Below, one piece after another: positions 58,901 through 64,000 of a stretch of DNA of 64,000 nt. Origin of the DNA: Zingiber officinale (lineage: Eukaryota; Streptophyta; Magnoliopsida; Zingiberales; Zingiberaceae); NCBI RefSeq assembly GCF_018446385.1, contig NC_056002.1:4513474-4577473 (forward strand), read 5' to 3'. The notes under the pieces were generated by a model. That model saw only the letters and a program-made list of their open reading frames with translations, was not told the DNA's origin and ran no database searches. A program made the position numbers and the translations under genes. The number at the start of each line of letters is the position of its first letter. Positions within the stretch are counted from its first letter, which is position 1.

Positions 58901-61900
58901 TAACTTTAATATTTAAAAACCTGAGATTGATTATTTGTGATTGCAGAATCCACTTATGTTCTAGGTGATTGTTGTACTTACATTCCTATTTTAAAATCTA
59001 AGGCTCTGATATGCAAAAGCTACTTCGCTAATATCTGAGAACACCATTATATCATAAGATCTTGTGTTCATTGCTCTTATTTGATATATTGTGGTGGAAA
59101 TTGAGATGCCAATTTATTGTCTCTATTTGATGTTTCCTAAAATAATCGATTCAGTAACTTATTGCAAGAGTAACCTATTATAAAGTTCAGACATTAAAAT
59201 ATAAACAATCAACCATGCTAGTAGAGATTATGCCATGTTATGGAGGGACAATTGTGGCATAAATGTCTCGGTCTTCTTTACAAACCACAAGTATGACGAT
59301 CTATAGGTTTACATAATAGCTGCCATCTTGTAAAAAACATTATCATTTTGAAAGAATTGTCTCACACAAGATACAGATGTAACTTGCATTCTATTATCAT
59401 CAAGGAATTGTTAACACCAAAACAACCTTGATAGCAGTTTACTAAGATACAAATACTACTGATTTGCCAAAGAATGCCAATCTATAATTTCAGGAGGTAG
59501 ATTAGGTAAAATCTAAACATAATGTCAATCTAATTAGGTTTAGAGAAGCGCCAAAACGAAGACTATGTAAAAAAACAATGTCTTCCTGATAATAGTAGAT
59601 GAGATACTTACAACGGTACAACCTTTTATAATATATTTCTTGTTAAACAAGATTTACAATGTCATGTGATTGGATTTGCTTGTGTGACTGGGAACCCGAT
59701 TCTTAATAAATGCCTCCTAATCATGTGTAAACTCCTTTTATGCTCTTTTTTTTTTTTTGTTGTTGTTGTCTGCATAACGTGCAATATTCTGGCTTAGAAA
59801 GTAAAAGAGTTGTTCAAGGATTAATTTGTCAAGAAAGGATAAATTTGATGACATGACATAATCCAAAGGGCATTATGAATCCTTGCTCTCATAGTAGATT
59901 ATTTAAATAAATTTTGTGCTTTGAATCTATCATTCATGAGGATGGTTTTAAGTCGTAACATTCCAGAATATTCAGAAGAAAGTAAATATAGATAATGGTC
60001 CAGATACCAGCATGTATTGAGATTTGATGGATTACTTAACATTATGGCATTGTTTGCAAAAACTCTCATCCTTTTTGAGGGATCATGGAAGCTTTGATAT
60101 TGTATCACGCTCTTAAAGTTTAAGTTTTTTATACTTTGTTAGTGCCAAACAATGTTTTGAGAATGTAAGATATGTTTACAGGTCAGTCACCATCCCGTGA
60201 TTGTTGCATATCATTGTGAGGGTAAAGGATGGAAATTCTGGGGAGATAGCAATTTGAAAAGCAAGTTTTGGGGGCGCTCAATACAATTGGATCCTGTTGG
60301 TGTGTTAACCCTTGAATTTGATGATGGAGAAGTTTTTCAGTGGAACAAGGTACATGCCTTTTGCATAAGAAGGCTTTTGAAGTTCTTTTTGGGCTCATCG
60401 TGAATATTGAAACTATTTGATTTCAGGTGACAACTTCCATTTGCAACCTTGTACTGGGAAGACTTTACTGTGATCATTATGGGACTATGAGAATACAAGG
60501 AAATCATGAATATTCATGCAAGCTAAAGTTTAAGGAGCAGTCAATAATAGACCGTAACCCTCATCAGGTGATTGAAAATTCTGCTAACCCTTATTTTGAT
60601 GGAGGCAATTTGCTTCCAGCGCAATTTTTCCTCTTTTTGAAGATTGTTTGATCTATCATATCTTTATCAAGTGTTGTTAGTTTGATCATTGATGTTTATT
60701 TTCAGTTAATATTGATGTCGCTTTAATTTGCTATACAAGATCATATCAACGGAAACTGCTCTGGGAATGTTAATTTCCTTAAAAGATACTCCCATGTGAG
60801 GGTTTGAACACTGATATTGGATGTGTAACACTAATATTCCGTACTAGGATCTAGACAACAACATAATGCTTGTTTTGACCACAGTGGATGGTTAACAGTG
60901 CAGCAAAGTCAATACCAAGCAGTACAAGAATGTTTGAGCTCTGTGATTATTTGTGCTGGCAAATTTTCAACCTATGCCTCTATTATTGGAATGACATAAC
61001 CTATGCCCCTATTATTGGAATGACATAGTAAAAGTATGAAGAATTATTTATTTTCCATTGACGGAAATATAAGTTGCTATATGTAACTATTGTAGGTGCA
61101 AGGCATAGTTCAGGATCGCAATGGAAGAACTGTTGCCACACTTTTTGGTAAATGGGATGAGAGTATGTACTATGTCAGAAGAAACTGCTCAGGGAAAGGT
61201 AGAGGATGTGAACCATTGTCCGAAGGACACTTGTTGTGGAAGCGTAGCAGACTGCCTAAATTTCCTACCAGATACAATCTCACACAGTGTGCAATAACAC
61301 TGAATGAACTCACCCTTGAGTTAAAGGTAAGCAGCAATCATCCATTTATTCACATCCATGAGTGTTTCTTACTATGGGTACATGAAGTTCTATTTAGTTC
61401 CTCTTTTATTTGCTTAAACTGTTGAGCAGGAAAAATTGCCACCTACTGATTCAAGGCTAAGGCCTGACCAGAGGTGCTTGGAGAATGGGCAGTATGAAAT
61501 GGCAAATGATGAGAAATTGAGACTTGAAAAACGTCAACGGCAGGTTAAGCGTGGAATTCTCTCTTTTTTACCCAAATGAATTACTTTAAATACCATACTT
61601 GCCAAACAAATTTTTGGTTTTCAGACCTTTGATTTGTTGCTCATGAAAGATGTATTGACTCGATGATTAATTGATCTTTTGACCCGATAATTTCTTTTGA
61701 ATTACTTGCTTCATAATTTCATAAGAAAAAACAACATTTTCATTGTTTAAAAGGCATTGACTCCCTGAGTTTCTATTAGTGAACCAACACAACAATTCTT
61801 AAGCAATCTCTCTGGCAAAAGTATAGCTTACCCAAATTGTCCTGATTGTATATATCACTAAGAGATTCGTTGAACTGGGATTGTACATCTTTTATCATTG

Positions 61901-62131
61901 CCGATTAACTACAAAATGGTGGAATATTACTTACCTCGCATTTGGATTATTTCTAGTGGTTTACTGGTGACTATGCCAATGCAGGCAAGACAGATGCAGG
62001 AAAAAGGATGGAAACCTCGGTGGTTTGCGAAAGATAAGGGAAGTGCTACATATAAATACATAGGTGGTTACTGGAAAGCCAGGGAAGAAGGCCAATGGGA
62101 TGAATGCCCTGACATATTTGGTCTCCGCTGA
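43843..62131 (+). CDS. Oxysterol-binding protein-related protein (ORP, plant ORP1C/1D-like), ten exons
   Basis: Exons: 43843-44298, 44376-44732, 45951-46050, 56970-57412, 58744-58899, 60182-60349, 60427-60567, 61096-61326, 61430-61543, 61985-62131. All junctions are GT-AG and keep phase, giving about 770 aa. A PH domain (about 70-200; [13 protein letters not shown]...[14 protein letters not shown]) binds phosphoinositides, a coiled-coil-like segment follows (215-270), then an acidic linker and the OSBP lipid-binding domain (about 395-750). The OSBP fingerprint [12 protein letters not shown] and the VSHHP histidine pair (507/508, PI4P contact) are intact. The C-terminus, GWKPRWF...GGYW...CPDIFG, matches plant ORPs. 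ORPs exchange sterols and PI4P at membrane contact sites. Arabidopsis ORP1C/1D are slightly longer; the N-terminus is uncertain because an upstream ATG at 43764 (MNPFCC) is in another frame. Intron 3 is 10.9 kb of nested transposons. Confidence 0.88.
44376..44732 (+). CDS. ORP exon 2 (end of PH domain, coiled coil)
   Basis: Acceptor TACTACTTTAG, starts VSSTRES and carries [28 protein letters not shown] and the [12 protein letters not shown] helix. Donor GAG|GTATAA. Confidence 0.88.
45951..46050 (+). CDS. ORP exon 3 (linker)
   Basis: 100 nt, acceptor GATTACGTAG, encodes TEKADLEN...SRHEKYS, ends in phase 1 before GTATGG. Confidence 0.82.
46688..46692. repeat. Left TSD of the intronic Copia element
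   Basis: GGTTG; right counterpart GGTTA at 55197-55201 (4 of 5). Confidence 0.65.
46991..47006. repeat. Left TSD of a SINE
   Basis: GAAACTAGATGAACCA; right copy at 48321-48336 differs at one base. The LTR at 54205-55196 has the site only once. Confidence 0.9.
47059..47657. mobile_element. hAT-like MITE 1 in the SINE, GAGCTTG-rich
   Basis: Perfect 12-bp inverted ends TAGGGCTGTAAA/TTTACAGCCCTA and a perfect 8-bp TSD CTCATTCC (47051-47058 and 47658-47665). The interior is degenerate GAGCTTGG/GTTCAAGC words. Same family as 10561-11152. Confidence 0.9.
47756..48262. mobile_element. hAT-like MITE 2 in the SINE
   Basis: Inverted ends TAAGGGTGTAA and (reverse complement) TAGGGTTGTAA; the flanks CCCAGACC and CCTAGACC match at 7 of 8 positions. 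The interior is CGAGCTTA-like words. Confidence 0.78.
48993..49506. other. Non-coding interior of the intronic Copia element
   Basis: AT-rich sequence between the 3' LTR and the LINE. No coding motif. Confidence 0.45.
49507..49519. repeat. TSD of the LINE (left)
   Basis: AACAGAAAGTATA, identical to 52363-52375. Confidence 0.93.
49634..49918 (-). pseudogene. LINE ORF C-terminal segment
   Basis: Encodes [13 protein letters not shown]-like and [10 protein letters not shown] motifs, typical of the C-terminal region of plant RTE LINE ORFs. Out of frame with the RT core. Confidence 0.8.
50265..50834 (-). pseudogene. LINE reverse transcriptase core
   Basis: Recognisable RT blocks: [47 protein letters not shown] and [14 protein letters not shown] frameshift occurs just before the FADD catalytic box, which is still readable in another frame near 50265-50290. 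Confidence 0.9.
50897..51283 (-). pseudogene. LINE ORF linker between endonuclease and RT
   Basis: Continues from the endonuclease with a frameshift; carries the [12 protein letters not shown] and [18 protein letters not shown] block seen before RT in RTE-type elements. Confidence 0.82.
51379..52296 (-). pseudogene. LINE endonuclease domain
   Basis: 305 codons containing ILCVQETKW, the [10 protein letters not shown] segment, GGDLNGHVG and [11 protein letters not shown], as in the endonuclease/exonuclease/phosphatase fold. Catalytic Glu (QETKW), Asp/Asn (GDLNGH) and the His (TQHR) are present. Apparently intact locally. Confidence 0.9.
52363..52375. repeat. TSD of the LINE (right)
   Basis: AACAGAAAGTATA. 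Confidence 0.93.
52896..52911. repeat. Left TSD of a short SINE
   Basis: AATTGAGAACTTCTAG; right copy 52980-52995 differs at one base. Confidence 0.75.
52912..52979 (+). mobile_element. 5'-truncated SINE, 68 bp
   Basis: A short CG-rich insertion starting GGTTCGTGCAATGG and ending in TGCCCTTTT, flanked by a near-perfect 16-bp TSD. Size, T-run tail and TSD fit a truncated plant SINE. Confidence 0.6.
54205..55196 (-). repeat. 5' LTR of the intronic Copia element
   Basis: 992 bp, TGTTGGTC...GGTACTTATA on the plus strand; the inner side adjoins the primer site. Confidence 0.82.
55197..55201. repeat. Right TSD of the intronic Copia element
   Basis: GGTTA, matching GGTTG at 46688-46692 at 4 of 5 bases. 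Confidence 0.65.
55575..55634. repeat. (TA)n microsatellite in ORP intron 3
   Basis: About 30 TA units. Confidence 0.93.
55871..55928. repeat. (CT)n-(TA)n compound microsatellite
   Basis: A CT run followed directly by a TA run. Confidence 0.92.
56084..56360. repeat. Tandem duplication of about 146 bp in ORP intron 3
   Basis: Copy 1 starts at 56084, copy 2 at 56230; both share TTTATCTTGAA, AGAGGGAAAATCTTATT and AAATACATATAATAT. A partial third copy is near 55725-55780. Confidence 0.8.
56565..56588. repeat. (TA)n microsatellite
   Basis: Twelve or so TA units next to a foldback. Confidence 0.9.
56589..56658. repeat. Imperfect foldback (hairpin)
   Basis: GGCACCTCTTTGCATGG at the left is complementary to CCATGCAAAGAGGCACC at the right, with an inner palindrome CCTCCATTGAATGGAGG. 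Confidence 0.8.
56970..57412 (+). CDS. ORP exon 4 (acidic linker and start of lipid-binding domain)
   Basis: 443 nt, phase 1 to 0. Carries the acidic ESDYDNE...EEDTNDE segment, [10 protein letters not shown], then [20 protein letters not shown], the start of the OSBP domain. Confidence 0.9.
57413..58743 (+). other. ORP intron 4
   Basis: 1331 nt, GT-AG. Contains a 33-34-bp triplicated segment at about 58543-58620. Confidence 0.8.
58543..58620. repeat. Three tandem copies of a 33-34-bp unit in ORP intron 4
   Basis: Each copy contains CTGATTTTC followed by GGCAATCTTG or a near variant. Confidence 0.8.
58744..58899 (+). CDS. ORP exon 5 (OSBP fingerprint)
   Basis: 156 nt, phase 0. Encodes [17 protein letters not shown] and [16 protein letters not shown]. 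Confidence 0.93.
58900..60181 (+). other. ORP intron 5
   Basis: 1282 nt, GTAACT...TTTACAG, AT-rich, with no separate feature recognised. Confidence 0.8.
60182..60349 (+). CDS. ORP exon 6 (VSHHP motif)
   Basis: 168 nt, phase 0. Starts [14 protein letters not shown]; the two histidines are the PI4P-contacting pair of the family. Confidence 0.93.
60427..60567 (+). CDS. ORP exon 7
   Basis: 141 nt, phase 0. [19 protein letters not shown] and [17 protein letters not shown]; intron 6 before it is 77 nt. Confidence 0.93.
60968..61028. repeat. Tandem duplication of a 29-bp unit in ORP intron 7
   Basis: Two copies of ACCTATGCC-CTATTATTGG separated by a shared GAATGACATA; they differ by one base. Confidence 0.85.
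61096..61326 (+). CDS. ORP exon 8
   Basis: 231 nt, phase 0. [32 protein letters not shown] and [11 protein letters not shown]. Confidence 0.93.
61430..61543 (+). CDS. ORP exon 9
   Basis: 114 nt, phase 0. [19 protein letters not shown] and a charged helix [11 protein letters not shown]. Confidence 0.92.
61985..62131 (+). CDS. ORP exon 10 (C-terminus, TGA stop)
   Basis: 147 nt including stop. [17 protein letters not shown] and [20 protein letters not shown], the conserved plant ORP C-terminus. Confidence 0.93.
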   Translation, partial: ARQMQEKGWKPRWFAKDKGSATYKYIGGYWKAREEGQWDECPDIFGLR

Positions 62132-64000
62132 TCAAATTGATGACCAATTATAAGTTTTAAGACCAAACTGATTTCATTTTTATCTTCTTTTTTCCTTTCA
62201 TTTTCTTCTACTGCCATATTGAGCAACTAAATTCAATGTAAAGTATGAACAAATGACAAATGAGAAAGTAAAGTAAACTGATTAATAAAATTAGATAAAG
62301 GAGATTCTTGCAACTGTTTGCTAATGAAACTACCATCTTAGTGGAGGAACTCGCAGTTAATCCGTTCTCATTTAAAACTCAGAATGCACGACACGATCAA
62401 ATTTCCTAACCCGGATAATTTCAAAACATACCAGATTCGTTGTTCATGACTTTGCAATGCTAATTGATTATTTCCTTCAGCTTTACCAGTTTTCGCCCCT
62501 GCTGTGACCACTTTTGCTGCAAACCCTAGAGATCATCCAGGCTGATGAACACTGGCAAGATTCTTTATTGAATTGTACTTTTAGGCGACTTCCTACTCAT
62601 CGCACAAGCTTCTGTTTTTTTCTCTAGTTGCCTTGTCTCCCATGTAAAGCACTGTGGCTTGAAGCCTAGATAAAGGAAAAGAAGGGGACCGAAGAACTAG
62701 CAATAATACCAGGGACAGATGGCAGATGTACTAACACAGCGCAATCTCTTTCTCCTGCATATTTTTGCTTCTTTTTTGACCTGCAATTGCATGTCTTTCG
62801 TTCTCCAGCAATCTTAATCTTAAAAAATGACTGTGTAAACCGTGAAGCTATTGAAAAAGACTACTACAAAACAAAACAGTAGAATAACCAAGTGTCTCTA
62901 AGAATTCATCTATTTATGGTATCCACAAATCGTATTGTGAGGTGACGCTGACTCACGAGTGAACACAACGCGACGAGACCTGAGAGATACAAGAATGAAG
63001 CAGGAAGTTAAATTCGATGTCAGTCTCAAAACCTCAACCTCAATACTTCCATTTCCTGAGAACTACTGAAAACAATTCAATCAGATTAGACCTGGTTTTT
63101 TCATGTAAATCAATTTCGCCAAATTAAATACATTCTTGGGCAAACATACGAAGCGTCTTTCAAAAATAAACTGTCAAAGACATATTCCTTTGATCCAAAA
63201 TGACAAAAAAGATTAGATTGACCACCTAAACTACTTGATAAATTTATATTAATAATTTTGACCAATACTGTATAAAGTTTGTTTAAGTGAGTGACTGACT
63301 CCATGTCCATAGATAGATGAACGTATATCCCTGTTCGTGTCAGTGACAGAGACAAAGACAAAGGCATGTACCAAACGCCGAGAGAGGCAGAGTGAGAGAT
63401 TAAAGAAGCGTGACTGACTCCTCTTTCTTCTTCTCCTTGTTCTTTGGCTCTTGTCCTCTTCTATCTTCTCTCCTAATTCAATAAATTAAGCCTTAGAATT
63501 AGGTAGAGGATAATTGAAAGGCGATCACAAAATCAACAGACTCGCTCCTCTGCTATTCTTTGTCATTCATGCATGTGTATTCTTCATTCGCTCTCACAAA
63601 CTTGGGATCAGATTAAAATTTGAACTTTCAGCTCTGCCTCGCGCTTCTTGTACAAGCCAGAGAAGTTCGACATGGATCCACATAAGACATCGAAGATCGA
63701 GGAGCTTTGAATACTGGTGTAGCCCGCTAGAAATCACTATAGCATTTTCAACATAAATATAAAAATTTAAGTGCAAATTATAAGTTTTTCCATAAAATCA
63801 ATAAATATTTGTCAAAAGTTTAAACGTTAATGATGATATAATATGCATAAATGGAAGAGTACAATTTATGCTAAAAGATTGCAACTTTCAAGAGATCAAA
63901 CCTATCAATTATGTACTCTATATCAATTTCACGAGCTATCTCTTTCTCAATATACAAAACTATTACATTGCTCAAATATTCTTGCTTCATTTTATTGTGA
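62132..64000. other. 3' UTR of ORP and intergenic flank
   Basis: The first few hundred bases after the stop are the likely 3' UTR. No further gene, tRNA or transposon end was recognised up to the window end; some CT-rich sequence at 63415-63475 could belong to the leader of a gene lying further right, but that is only a possibility. Confidence 0.5.

Noticed and set aside
63110-63776. ORFs near the right edge
   Set aside because: Short, overlapping on opposite strands, without motif or coding bias.

Overview
This window is plant nuclear DNA: GT-AG introns, a DYW-type PPR gene, a plant-type oxysterol-binding-protein-related (ORP) gene, and nested LTR retrotransposons of plant lineages. The two intronless genes are very GC-rich at their 5' ends and become more AT-rich toward the 3' end. 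That gradient is typical of monocots (grasses, gingers, bananas); a Zingiberales-like genome would fit, but the species cannot be proved from the sequence.

Layout. 1-2239: gene-poor flank. 2240-4756 (-): intronless EF-hand/TPR protein. 4757-7650: AT-rich intergenic DNA with a 213-bp tandem duplication and a hAT-like MITE. 7651-9981 (-): intronless PPR-E-DYW protein. 9982-11640: intergenic DNA with another hAT-like MITE and a (TA)n tract. 11868-12064 (-): the last two exons of an SR splicing factor, whose upstream exons are not visible. 12869-42495: a 29.6-kb retrotransposon block. It contains decayed Copia element 1 (+) and related Copia element 2 (-). Element 2 is split by a 12.9-kb Tat-lineage Ty3/gypsy element (-), and that element's gag is split by a 1.46-kb solo LTR. 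42496-43195: probable LTR remnant. 43843-62131 (+): a ten-exon ORP gene (PH domain plus sterol/PI4P-binding domain). Its third intron is swollen to 10.9 kb by a Copia element that itself hosts an RTE LINE, SINEs and two MITEs. 62132-64000: 3' flank with no recognisable gene.

How the parts relate. The host genes are unrelated housekeeping types: a calcium/TPR protein, an organelle RNA-editing PPR factor, an SR splicing factor and a lipid-transfer ORP. They do not form a pathway. Most of the sequence history is transposon nesting, and target-site duplications (TSDs) let much of the insertion order be read directly. The most unusual points are: an intron-containing antisense gene with its own CCAAT/TATA promoter plus a 59-bp higher-order minisatellite in the 3' part of the Tat element; two Copia LTRs truncated at complementary positions, which suggests an inversion; orphan SR exons next to the retrotransposon block; and a reading-frame conflict at the ORP N-terminus.
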